This document shows, piece after piece, positions 42,103 through 51,055 of a stretch of 64,000 nucleotides of DNA. The notes below the pieces were generated by a model. That model did no database searches. It was not told the DNA's origin and was given only the letters and a program-made list of their open reading frames with translations. The stretch's first letter is position 1. Every line of letters begins with the position of its first letter. The translations under genes and the position numbers were made by a program. The stretch is from Halomonas aestuarii (GTDB lineage: Bacteria; Pseudomonadota; Gammaproteobacteria; Pseudomonadales; Halomonadaceae): assembly GCF_001886615.1 (NCBI RefSeq), contig NZ_CP018139.1, positions 3,286,001-3,350,000 of the forward strand. The letters run 5' to 3'.

Positions 42103-43038
42103 TCAGTCGCCGTACGGCAGTCCGAGCAGGGCCTTGAGGTGTGCCTCCGCGCTGCGCCCCAGGGAATTCAGGTCGTAGCCCCCCTCCAGCACCGATACCA
42201 GCCGCCCGTCGGCGTAGAGTTCCGCGATCTCCAGCGCCATGTGGGTGATCCAGTGGTAGTCCTCGTCCTCCAGGCAGAGCTCGGCCATGGGGTCCTCACG
42301 GTGGGCGTCGAAGCCCGCCGAGACCAGCACGATCTCGGGCTTGAAGGCGTGCAGGGCGGGCAGCCAGTCGTCCTCGATGGCCTGGCGGAAGGCGGCGCTG
42401 TCGGTGCCGACGTGCAGGGGGGTATTGACCACGTTGTTCCATTCGCTGCGCAGGTAGCGCCAGGGATAGAAGGGAAACTGGAAGCTGGTGCAGACCAGCA
42501 CCTCGGGGTCGTCCTTGAAGATGTCGATGGTGCCGTTGCACTGGTGCACGTCGAAGTCGAGGATGGCGACCCGGCGCGCCCCGTATGCCGCCTTGGCGTG
42601 GGCGGCGCCCACGGCGACGTTGTTGTAGAAGCAGAAGCCCATGGCGTCGGTGGCCTCGGCATGGTGACCGGGCGGGCGAACGGCGCAGAAGACATTGTCC
42701 GCCTGGCGACGGAACACCTGGTCGACGCCCCGCACCACCGCCCCGGCCGCCACCTTCGCCGCCCTGAGGCTATCGGGGTTCATCATGGTGTCGCTGTCCA
42801 GGGTGACCAGGCCGTGTTCCGGCACGCACTTGTCCAGGGCGCGAAGGTGGCGCAGCGGGTGCACCCTGGCCAGCTGCTCCTCGGTCGCTGCCTTGGCCTC
42901 CGACTGCATGGTCATCTGCAGGATGCCGGCGCGCATCAGCCTGGCGCGGATGGCGTCCAGGCGCAGGGGGCTCTCGGGGTGTTCGGGGCCCATGTGATGC
43001 AACTGGCAGTCGGGGTGCGTAATGTAGGCGGTAATCAT
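42103..43038 (-). CDS. Histone-deacetylase-family deacetylase (AcuC/class II-like)
   Basis: 311 aa arginase/deacetylase fold. Zinc and charge-relay residues: RPPGHHAE (His pair, about 122-129), DFDVHQCNGT (D and H, about 161-170) and SAGFDAHREDP (D, about 246-256). Bacterial members act on acetylated lysine or polyamines; the closest role here is deacylation of proteins. It is divergent from the acyltransferase gene at 43149. The start region MITAYITHPDCQLHHMG is normal for the family. Confidence 0.9.
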   Translation of the reverse strand: MITAYITHPDCQLHHMGPEHPESPLRLDAIRARLMRAGILQMTMQSEAKAATEEQLARVHPLRHLRALDKCVPEHGLVTLDSDTMMNPDSLRAAKVAAGAVVRGVDQVFRRQADNVFCAVRPPGHHAEATDAMGFCFYNNVAVGAAHAKAAYGARRVAILDFDVHQCNGTIDIFKDDPEVLVCTSFQFPFYPWRYLRSEWNNVVNTPLHVGTDSAAFRQAIEDDWLPALHAFKPEIVLVSAGFDAHREDPMAELCLEDEDYHWITHMALEIAELYADGRLVSVLEGGYDLNSLGRSAEAHLKALLGLPYGD

Positions 43039-43116
43039 GCGCTGGCTCCGGGTAGGCTGAAGTCACCTTAATCGTGATGCCCGCCCGCGGGACAGTGTCC
43101 ATAAGTCGAACTCAAT

Positions 43117-43133
43117 ATGGGGTGTGACCCCAT
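43117..43133. promoter_or_regulatory. Palindrome directly before the pat ribosome site
   Basis: ATGGGGT-GTG-ACCCCAT is a perfect 7-bp inverted repeat with a 3-base centre, ending 3 bases before the GGAGG of the acyltransferase gene. Position suggests an operator or a hairpin that limits translation. Confidence 0.6.
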
Positions 43134-43148
43134 CAGGGAGGACCTGGC

Positions 43149-45896
43149 TTGAGCACCCGCTTTCTGCGCCACTTCTTCGAGCCCGGCACCATCGCCGTGA
43201 TCGGGGCCTCCGAGAAGCCCTACTCCATGGGCGGCCTGGTGATCCGCAACCTCCGCGAGGGCGGCTTCCGGGGCAGCGTCTGGGCGGTCAACCCCAAGGG
43301 CTACGACACGGTGTTCGAGGCTCCCTGCGTCACCCGGGTCAAGCACCTGCCCGAGGTGCCGGACCTCGCGGTGATCTGCTCGCCGGTGGAGACGGTGCCC
43401 GGGCTGATCGAGCGGCTCGGCCGCTTCGGCGTCAGGGCGGCGCTGGTGCTGTCCGGCGGGGCGCACCTCGACGACGATCGCGGCGACAGGGGCTCGATCC
43501 GCAGCCGCATGCTCAGCGCGGCCCGGGCCTCGGGCATCCGCGTGCTCGGTCCCGAGTGCATGGGCCTGATCGTGCCCGGACGCCAGCTCAACGTCTCCTA
43601 CGCCAGCCAGCCGGTGAAGGCCGGTCGCGTGGCCTACCTGGGCCAGTCAGGGATGCTCGGCAACGCCATGATCGACTGGGCCGCCGGGCGGGGGATCGGC
43701 TTCTCCCACCTGCTCACGGTGGGGGACAGCGTCGACGTGCTGCTGCCCGACCTGATGGACTACATCAACCAGTTCTCGCCGACCCAGGCGATCCTCCTGC
43801 ACCTCGAGCGCATCATGGATGCCCAGCACTTCATGACCGCGCTGCGCGACGCCTCGCGCAACCGCCTGGTGCTGGCCATCAAGAGCGGGCGCACCACCGA
43901 GTCCGACATCTCCGGCCTGCCACCGACCCCCGGCGTGGCCAATCGCGACCAGATCTTCGACGCGGCCTTCGCCCGGGCCGGCGTGGTGCGGGTCGACGAC
44001 TCGGACGAGCTCTTCGATGCCCTGGAGACGCTGTCGCGCATGAAGCCCCTGAAGGGCGACCGGCTGGCCATCGTCTCCAACGGCCTGGGGCCGGCGATGC
44101 TGGCCATCGACAAGCTGATCAGCGCCGGCGGCCGGCTGGCCAGCTTCGGCGAGGAGACCCGAGAGGCCCTGTTCCGCGACGACTTCGACATGAGCAAGCC
44201 CGGCGAGAACCCGGTGGACCTGGGCGGCAATGCCACCCCGGAACGGCTCGTGGAGGCCCTGGAGATCGTGGCGGCCGACCGCAACGTCGATGCCGTGCTG
44301 GTGGTCCATGCCCCGACGCGACTGGCGCCGTCCAAGGCCACCGCCCAGGCGATCATCGCCGCCCGCAAGCGGTTCCGGCGCAACCTCCTGACCAGCTGGA
44401 TGGGGCTCGAGGAGGCCCTGTCGGCGCGCAACGAGAGCAACCTGGCGGGCATTCCCACCTACACCTCGCCGGAGAAGGCGGTGAAGGCCTTCATGCACAT
44501 GGTGAACTACCAGCGCGTGCAGGCGCTGCTCCAGGAGACCCCGCCAAGCCTGCCCTTTACCACCACCGCGGACATCCGCCGGCGATGCCGGTCGCTGATC
44601 GAGGAGGCGAAGGAAGCGGGGCGCGAGACCCTGTCGCACTCCGAGACGGCCCAGGTGCTCGAGGCCTACGGGATCCCGGCGGCGCCCAGCCGCTATCCGA
44701 CGACGCCCGAGGAGGCGGCCGAGGCCGCGGCGGACTTCGACGGCCCCATGGCGCTCAAGGTGGTGCACGAGGGCAACTGCCGTCCCTTCCGCTACCGGCA
44801 GCACCCTCACAAGATCTCCGCCGGCCTGCTGCAGGACTTGGCGAGCCCGGAGCAGGTCGCCGAGGCCGTGGTTCGCCTGGGCGACAAGGTGAAGGAGAAG
44901 TTCCCGGACTTCGCGGTTCGCGAGTACTGCCTGCAGGCCATGCAGCGGGGCAAGCACTCCATGCAGCTGTGCGCCGGCATCACACGGGACCCGGTGTTCG
45001 GCCCGGTGATCGTCTTCGGCATCGGCGGCTACAAGGTCAACATCCTGGCCGACCGCCAGGTGACGCTGCCGCCCCTCAACATGAGCCTGGCCGCGGACGT
45101 GGTGGGGCGCACCCATGCCGCCCGGCTGATCCGCGAGCACTCCAGCCACCCCGAGCGCGACCTGGAGCGACTCTGCGAGCTGCTGGTGAAGCTCTCCCAG
45201 ATGGCCAGCGACCTCTCCCAGCTACGCGGGCTGGAGCTCAACCCGCTGGTGCTGAATCGCGATGGCCTGCTGGCCGTGGACTTCGCCATGGACCTCGGCG
45301 CCCCGGCGCGCTTCGCGATCATGCCCTATCCCGAGGAGTTGCGGGAGTGGGTGACGCTCAAGAACGGCTGGGAGGTCGAGGTGCGGCCGATCCGCGCCGA
45401 GGATGCGCCGCTGATCACCAGCTTCCACGAGCAGCTCTCCGAGGAGAGCATCCGCTACCGCTACTTCCACAACAAGGCCGACCTCACCCAGCGGGACCTG
45501 TCGATCCTCTCGCACATCAACTACGACCGGCAGATGGCCTTCATCGCCGAGCATCGCGGCGAGAACGGCGCCAAGGAGATGCTCGGCGTGGTGCGGGTCT
45601 GGAACGATCCCGACAACATCCGCACCGAGTTCTCGGTCATCATCCGGGACGACCTCCAGGGGCTGGGCATCGGCAGCCTGCTCATGGAGAAGATGATCCG
45701 CTACTGCCGCAGCGTCGGCACCCTGGAGATGATCGGCAAGGTCATGGTCGACAACCACCCGATGCGCGCCCTGATGAAGCATCTTGGCTTCCGCCTGCAC
45801 TACAACCTGGAGGAGCAGGTGGTGGATGCCGTGCTGCGGCTCAACGAGCCGGAGAGCGAGTGGCAGCGGCATCGCCTGGAGAGCCAGCCGGACTGA
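43149..45896 (+). CDS. pat: Pat-type protein lysine acyltransferase (NDP-forming acyl-CoA synthetase-like + GNAT)
   Basis: 915 aa with a TTG start (GGAGG ribosome site 8 bases before). Domains: CoA-binding/ligase-like region (about 1-460, starting TIAVIGASEKPYSMGG), ATP-grasp (about 490-715), and a C-terminal GNAT domain (about 745-900) with the acetyl-CoA loop GLGIGSLLMEKMI. The catalytic His of true ADP-forming synthetases is absent at the ligase site as far as I can see, as in E. coli PatZ and Salmonella Pat. It acetylates acyl-CoA synthetases such as Acs and PrpE. Confidence 0.9.
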   Translation: MSTRFLRHFFEPGTIAVIGASEKPYSMGGLVIRNLREGGFRGSVWAVNPKGYDTVFEAPCVTRVKHLPEVPDLAVICSPVETVPGLIERLGRFGVRAALVLSGGAHLDDDRGDRGSIRSRMLSAARASGIRVLGPECMGLIVPGRQLNVSYASQPVKAGRVAYLGQSGMLGNAMIDWAAGRGIGFSHLLTVGDSVDVLLPDLMDYINQFSPTQAILLHLERIMDAQHFMTALRDASRNRLVLAIKSGRTTESDISGLPPTPGVANRDQIFDAAFARAGVVRVDDSDELFDALETLSRMKPLKGDRLAIVSNGLGPAMLAIDKLISAGGRLASFGEETREALFRDDFDMSKPGENPVDLGGNATPERLVEALEIVAADRNVDAVLVVHAPTRLAPSKATAQAIIAARKRFRRNLLTSWMGLEEALSARNESNLAGIPTYTSPEKAVKAFMHMVNYQRVQALLQETPPSLPFTTTADIRRRCRSLIEEAKEAGRETLSHSETAQVLEAYGIPAAPSRYPTTPEEAAEAAADFDGPMALKVVHEGNCRPFRYRQHPHKISAGLLQDLASPEQVAEAVVRLGDKVKEKFPDFAVREYCLQAMQRGKHSMQLCAGITRDPVFGPVIVFGIGGYKVNILADRQVTLPPLNMSLAADVVGRTHAARLIREHSSHPERDLERLCELLVKLSQMASDLSQLRGLELNPLVLNRDGLLAVDFAMDLGAPARFAIMPYPEELREWVTLKNGWEVEVRPIRAEDAPLITSFHEQLSEESIRYRYFHNKADLTQRDLSILSHINYDRQMAFIAEHRGENGAKEMLGVVRVWNDPDNIRTEFSVIIRDDLQGLGIGSLLMEKMIRYCRSVGTLEMIGKVMVDNHPMRALMKHLGFRLHYNLEEQVVDAVLRLNEPESEWQRHRLESQPD

Positions 45897-45912
45897 ACGC
45901 CCCCCAGACGAC

Positions 45913-45941
45913 GACGGCCCTCGCTGGTGGCGAGGGCCGTC
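45913..45941. terminator. Bidirectional hairpin between pat and pdxH
   Basis: A 12-bp perfect stem GACGGCCCTCGC / GCGAGGGCCGTC with loop TGGTG. It lies 17 bases after the pat stop and 24 bases after the pdxH stop on the other strand, so it can serve both. T-run poor. Confidence 0.82.
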
Positions 45942-45964
45942 ATTGCCCGAGGAGGAGGGCGGCG

Positions 45965-46606
45965 TCAGGGCGCCAGGCGGAAGCGGTACCAGCCGCCGTC
46001 GCGACGCTCGTAGCGGATGCGGTCGTGGAGCCGGCTCGGCTGGCCCTGCCAGAACTCGATCATGTCGGGGATCACGCGATAGCCGCCCCAGTGGATCGGC
46101 CGGGGGATGTCCTGCCCCTCGTAGGCATGCTGGAAGCGCTGCTCCCGCTCCGCGAGCCAGGTGCGGTCCGGGATCACCACGCTCTGGGTGGCGACCCAGG
46201 CGCCCAACTGGCTGCCCCGGGGGCGGCTCGCGAAGTAGCTGTCCGATTCGCCCGGGCTGACCTGCTCCACGCGTCCCTCGACGCGGACCTGCCGGGAGAG
46301 CCCGGGCCACCAGAAGACCAGGGCGGCATGGGGCACGTTGGCCAGCTCGCTGCCCTTGTGGCTGTGGTAGTTGGTGAAGAACATCATGCCCCTGTCGTCG
46401 ATGCCCTTGAGCAGCACGATCCGGGCATGGGGCCGCCCCTGGCTGTCGGCGGTGGCCAGGGTCATGGCGTTGCCGTCGTCCCCCTCGGTCTCCAGCGCCA
46501 GCGCCAGCCACTCGTCGAACAGTGACAAGGGGTCGTCGGGCGTGGCCGACTCGTCCAGCTGGCCGCCCTCGTAGTCGCGCCGAATGTCGGCAATGTTGCG
46601 TGTCAT
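45965..46606 (-). CDS. pdxH: Pyridoxamine/pyridoxine 5'-phosphate oxidase
   Basis: 213 aa, FMN-dependent. NAMTLATADSQGRPHARIVLLKGID (split: AMTLATADSQGRPHAR, about 46-61), FFTNYHSHKGSEL, the SYFASRPRGSQLGAWVATQS segment (as FASRPRGSQLGAW) and the C-terminal RIRYERRDGGWYRFRLAP end are all family hallmarks. It oxidises PNP and PMP to PLP. Ribosome site AAGGAGAG. Single gene. Confidence 0.95.
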   Translation of the reverse strand: MTRNIADIRRDYEGGQLDESATPDDPLSLFDEWLALALETEGDDGNAMTLATADSQGRPHARIVLLKGIDDRGMMFFTNYHSHKGSELANVPHAALVFWWPGLSRQVRVEGRVEQVSPGESDSYFASRPRGSQLGAWVATQSVVIPDRTWLAEREQRFQHAYEGQDIPRPIHWGGYRVIPDMIEFWQGQPSRLHDRIRYERRDGGWYRFRLAP

Positions 46607-46699
46607 GACTCTCTCCTTGGCATTTGTGCCATGGTCGCCGCTCGCCGTGTCGAGCTCAATACCCCTTGAGGCCGGGACGGCGGATATTTTCCCCTAAGC

Positions 46700-47047
46700 T
46701 TATGGCGTCACGCCCAGCTGCACCATCGCCATGTAGGCGCCGGTGCCGCCGACGATGGAGAGCAGGGCATGGCGTCGCCACAGGTGCAGCCCCACGACCA
46801 CCAGCGAGGCGATCACCACCGGCCAGCCGTCGGGGGCGACATTCAGCCGGCCGTCTGCCAGGGGTCGGAAATCGCGCAGCGCGTAGATGACCAGGATCAT
46901 CATGACCGCCGGCGGCAGGTAGCGGCCCAGGTGGAGGATCAGCGGATGTTCCGCCTGGCGCGCCAGGGCCACGAAGGGCAGCACCCGGGTGGCGAAGGTC
47001 GCCACGGCGCAGACGGCGATGTAGACGAGCAGCTCGACGGTGGTCAT
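46700..47047 (-). CDS. azlD: Branched-chain amino acid exporter small subunit AzlD
   Basis: 115 aa with three to four membrane helices. ATFATRVLPFVAL (about 15-27) and LGRYLPPAVMMILVIYALRD are AzlD family features. Start overlaps the azlC stop (ATGA). With AzlC it exports branched-chain or other amino acids in BrnFE/AzlCD systems. Confidence 0.9.
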   Translation of the reverse strand: MTTVELLVYIAVCAVATFATRVLPFVALARQAEHPLILHLGRYLPPAVMMILVIYALRDFRPLADGRLNVAPDGWPVVIASLVVVGLHLWRRHALLSIVGGTGAYMAMVQLGVTP

Positions 47048-47775
47048 GCGGGATCGTCCTCCGGGGGATCCTGGCGGCGGCGATAGTCGGCCAGCAGCAC
47101 CAGGCTCGCCGCCCCGATGGCGCCCAGCAGCAGGTGACGGTCCGGCAGCAGCAGGACGGCGCCCAGGCCGGTGACCAGGGCGATCGCGAAGGGCAGCCAC
47201 TGGCGCAGCCGCCGGACCTGCTCCAGCGTCAGCACGATGAACAGGGCCGTCAGGGCGAACTCGATGCCGCGGCTGTCGAACGCCAGGGTGGTGCCGATGA
47301 GCACGCCCGCCACGGTGCCCAGGACCCACCAGAGCTGGTCGAGCAGGCTGATGCGAAAGGCCTGGGCGTGGTCCAGGCCGCGTTCCCCGCTGTGGGTGGT
47401 CAGCAGCGAGTAGGTCTCGTCGGTGAGGGCGAAGACGAGGTAGGGCTTGCGCCAGCCGGCGCCCTGGAAGCGCTTGAGCAGGGAGAGGGCGTAGAAGAGG
47501 TGACGGGAGTTCAGCATCAGGGTGGCCACGGCCACCTCCACCAGGCCGGCCCCGGCGGCGAGCAGCGCCACGGCCAGGAACTGCCCGGCCCCGGCATAGA
47601 TCACCAGCGACATCAGCACGGCGCCCCAGGCGGGGATGCCCACCTCGATGGCCAGGATGCCGAAGGCCGCCCCCAGCGGCAGGTAGCCGAACATCACCGG
47701 CAGGGTCGTGACGCCGGCTTCATGCCAGGCGTGGCGCGTGGGCAATGTGGACCTCCTTGTCGTCATCGTGGACAC
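47044..47775 (-). CDS. azlC: Branched-chain amino acid exporter large subunit AzlC
   Basis: 243 aa from GTG 47775 (GAGGA at good distance); an ATG three codons later is possible. Seven helices; the family signature GYLPLGAAFGILA (about 30-42), GAGQFLAVALLAAGAG and LNSRHLFYALSLL are visible. Stops inside the azlD start. Confidence 0.9.
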   Translation of the reverse strand: MSTMTTRRSTLPTRHAWHEAGVTTLPVMFGYLPLGAAFGILAIEVGIPAWGAVLMSLVIYAGAGQFLAVALLAAGAGLVEVAVATLMLNSRHLFYALSLLKRFQGAGWRKPYLVFALTDETYSLLTTHSGERGLDHAQAFRISLLDQLWWVLGTVAGVLIGTTLAFDSRGIEFALTALFIVLTLEQVRRLRQWLPFAIALVTGLGAVLLLPDRHLLLGAIGAASLVLLADYRRRQDPPEDDPA

Positions 47776-47796
47776 GGACAGGTGTCCTCGTCCTGG

Positions 47797-49197
<1,401 letters not shown>

Positions 49198-49263
49198 GGA
49201 GACTCCCTGGTTCCTGATGGGTGGCGCCATTGTAGAAGGGGGCTCCACCGGGCCACAACCGCT

Positions 49264-49707
49264 TCACTGCTCCGCCTCCGTGGCATCCGCGGCCGGGAGT
49301 CGCCGGTAGACCCAGGCCGTGCGACCGTCGCGCAGCTCCACGCGCACCCGTTCGTAGCGGATCCCCAGGCGCTCGTAGCGATCGAGGCGGGACAGCTCGC
49401 GGGCGTCGACCCTCAGCAGCAGTCCCTCCACGCGCCCGGCAGGCGCCGGCGCGAGGTCGAGGCCGGTGCGCCGGAAGCCCTCCAGTACCGCCCGTTGGGG
49501 ATCGCCGGCGCGACCGTAGACCAGCCAGCGGACCGGGGCATGGGTCAGGGTGCCGTAGACGAAGACCCGATGGGGGCCTTCCTGGATCGGTGCCAGGTGG
49601 GCGGGGCGGTCATAGGTCCAGGGGCTGAGCATGGTCAGCCACAGCCAGCCGGCCAGGGCGAGCGGCGAGGCGATGGCCAGGGTGGCCAGCGGCGTGCGCA
49701 GTCGCAA
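49264..49707 (-). CDS. Membrane-anchored gamma-glutamylcyclotransferase-fold protein
   Basis: 147 aa starting at TTG 49707, chosen because AAGGAGG lies six bases before it and there is no suitable ATG. An N-terminal membrane helix (about 6-28) precedes a GGCT/AIG2 domain: VFVYGTLTHAPVRWLVYGR (about 48-66), and SRLDRYERLG (about 108-117). The Glu of the active site is not certain. Function of such membrane versions is not known. Confidence 0.77.
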   Translation of the reverse strand: MRLRTPLATLAIASPLALAGWLWLTMLSPWTYDRPAHLAPIQEGPHRVFVYGTLTHAPVRWLVYGRAGDPQRAVLEGFRRTGLDLAPAPAGRVEGLLLRVDARELSRLDRYERLGIRYERVRVELRDGRTAWVYRRLPAADATEAEQ

Positions 49708-49833
49708 GGCGCCTCCTTCTGATGGGCGGAATGATGGGCAGAGGACCATCCTGCCATGATCGTGGCGACGGCTTAAGCCGCCGGGGAGGCTCTGCTACGA
49801 TGGAGCCTCCCCTTGACGTCCTGGAGGTCCCCC

Positions 49834-50427
49834 ATGAGCCAGCCAAATCGCCACGAAGAGGATTTCCGGGCACTGATGGGGGACGTGCGCCCCCTGCGAC
49901 AAGCCGGCAACCGGGCCGACCCCGGCGGCGCCCGACGCGCGCCCAGCGAGGCCCAGCTGGCCCGACGGGAGAGTGCGGCGGCCGAGACGCCGGGAGGCGA
50001 CATCCTCTCCAACGACTTCGTCGACCTGGTTCCACCCTTCGATCCGCTCTCCTACCACCGGGACGGCATCCAGACGGCCGTGGTGGATCGCCTGCGCCAC
50101 GGGGGCTACCCGGTCCAGGCCAGCCTCCACCTGCTGCGGCGGCCGCTGGAGGAGTGCCGCCGGCTGCTGCCCCCCTTCATCCGCGAGGCCTACGCCCACG
50201 ACCTGCGTTCGGTGTTGGTGATCCACGGCCGGGGACGCGAGATCGACAGCCCGCCGAACGTGCTGCGCTCCTGCCTCGCGAAGTGGCTGATGGCCTTCGA
50301 CGAGGTCCAGGCCTTCGTCTCGGCGGGCCAGGCAGATGGTGGCCTGGGCGCCACCTGGGTGATGCTGCGCAAGAGTGAGCGGGCGAGATCCAACAACCGG
50401 GAGCGCCAGCAGAAGCGCCGTGGCTGA
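49834..50427 (+). CDS. Smr-domain endonuclease family protein
   Basis: 197 aa from ATG 49834 (CTGGAGG ribosome site). A disordered N-terminus with a conserved DFRALMGDVRPL (about 10-21) is followed by a C-terminal Smr domain (about 95-180): ASLHLLRRPLEECRRLL region, VLVIHGRGREIDSPPNVLRSCL (as VIHGRG..., about 133-154), and DGGLGATWVML. This layout matches SmrA/SmrB. SmrB cleaves mRNA at collided ribosomes; the canonical DxH motif reads SLH here, so activity is doubtful. Confidence 0.82.
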   Translation: MSQPNRHEEDFRALMGDVRPLRQAGNRADPGGARRAPSEAQLARRESAAAETPGGDILSNDFVDLVPPFDPLSYHRDGIQTAVVDRLRHGGYPVQASLHLLRRPLEECRRLLPPFIREAYAHDLRSVLVIHGRGREIDSPPNVLRSCLAKWLMAFDEVQAFVSAGQADGGLGATWVMLRKSERARSNNRERQQKRRG

Positions 50428-50458
50428 TCGCCGTCCCGCTTCCAAACGATGACAGACG

Positions 50459-50486
50459 ACACCGCCGGCCCGAGGGCCGGCGGTGT
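50459..50486 (+). terminator. Terminator-like hairpin after the Smr gene
   Basis: ACACCGCCGGCCC-GA-GGGCCGGCGGTGT is a 13-bp inverted repeat (the innermost pairs form the loop) 32 bases after the Smr stop. No T-run. The DUF934 stop lies 39 bases further, so it may serve both strands. Confidence 0.75.
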
Positions 50487-50524
50487 ATGTAAGGGCGGAG
50501 AGGCACCTGCGTCAGGCCCTTGTG

Positions 50525-51055
50525 TCAGGCCAGGGCGGGCTCCCGGGTGCGGCCCGCCAGTTCCCTCAGGCGACGACGGAACAGCGGTTCCGGATCGTCG
50601 GTCCCCGGCTGGTAGCCGCGGCTGAAGGTCGTCAGGGCGTTCAGGGCGTCCTCGACGTTCTGGTCCTCGCGCAGCGAGAAGGCATCGACACCGCAGCGCG
50701 ACAGGTAGAACAGCTGGTCGACCAGCACGTCGCCGAGGGCGCGGATCTGGCCCCGGTAGCCATAGCGCTCGCGCAGCAGCCGCGCGATGCTGTAGCCGCG
50801 GCCGTCGGTGAACTTCGGGAAGTCGATGCCCACCAGCGGCGCCTGCTGGAGCTCGGCGGCGAGCTCCGGCGTGAGCTCGGTGTCGCTGGGCAGCCAGGGC
50901 GCCAGGTCGGTGCGGCGTCCGGCATCCCGCCAGACATCCAGGCGGACCAGGGCCGGGCCCTCGGCCGGGGCGGTGTCCCCGTCATGGCGAGTCCAGTCGG
51001 CCTCTGCCGGGCGGCGGTCGACGATCAGCGGGCGGGTGACGGTCTGCTCAGGCAT
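50525..51055 (-). CDS. DUF934 protein, sulfite reductase partner (CysX-like role)
   Basis: 176 aa from ATG 51055, which overlaps cysI by 8 bases (ATGCCTGA). The domain is recognised by FPKFTDGRGYSIARLLRERYGYRG (split: FPKFTDGRGYSIARLL, about 79-94), GDVLVDQLFYLSRCGVDAF and FSRGYQPGTD. DUF934 genes accompany the single-subunit assimilatory sulfite/nitrite reductase in many proteobacteria; it is proposed to be an electron partner or assembly factor, not proved. Confidence 0.88.
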   Translation of the reverse strand: MPEQTVTRPLIVDRRPAEADWTRHDGDTAPAEGPALVRLDVWRDAGRRTDLAPWLPSDTELTPELAAELQQAPLVGIDFPKFTDGRGYSIARLLRERYGYRGQIRALGDVLVDQLFYLSRCGVDAFSLREDQNVEDALNALTTFSRGYQPGTDDPEPLFRRRLRELAGRTREPALA

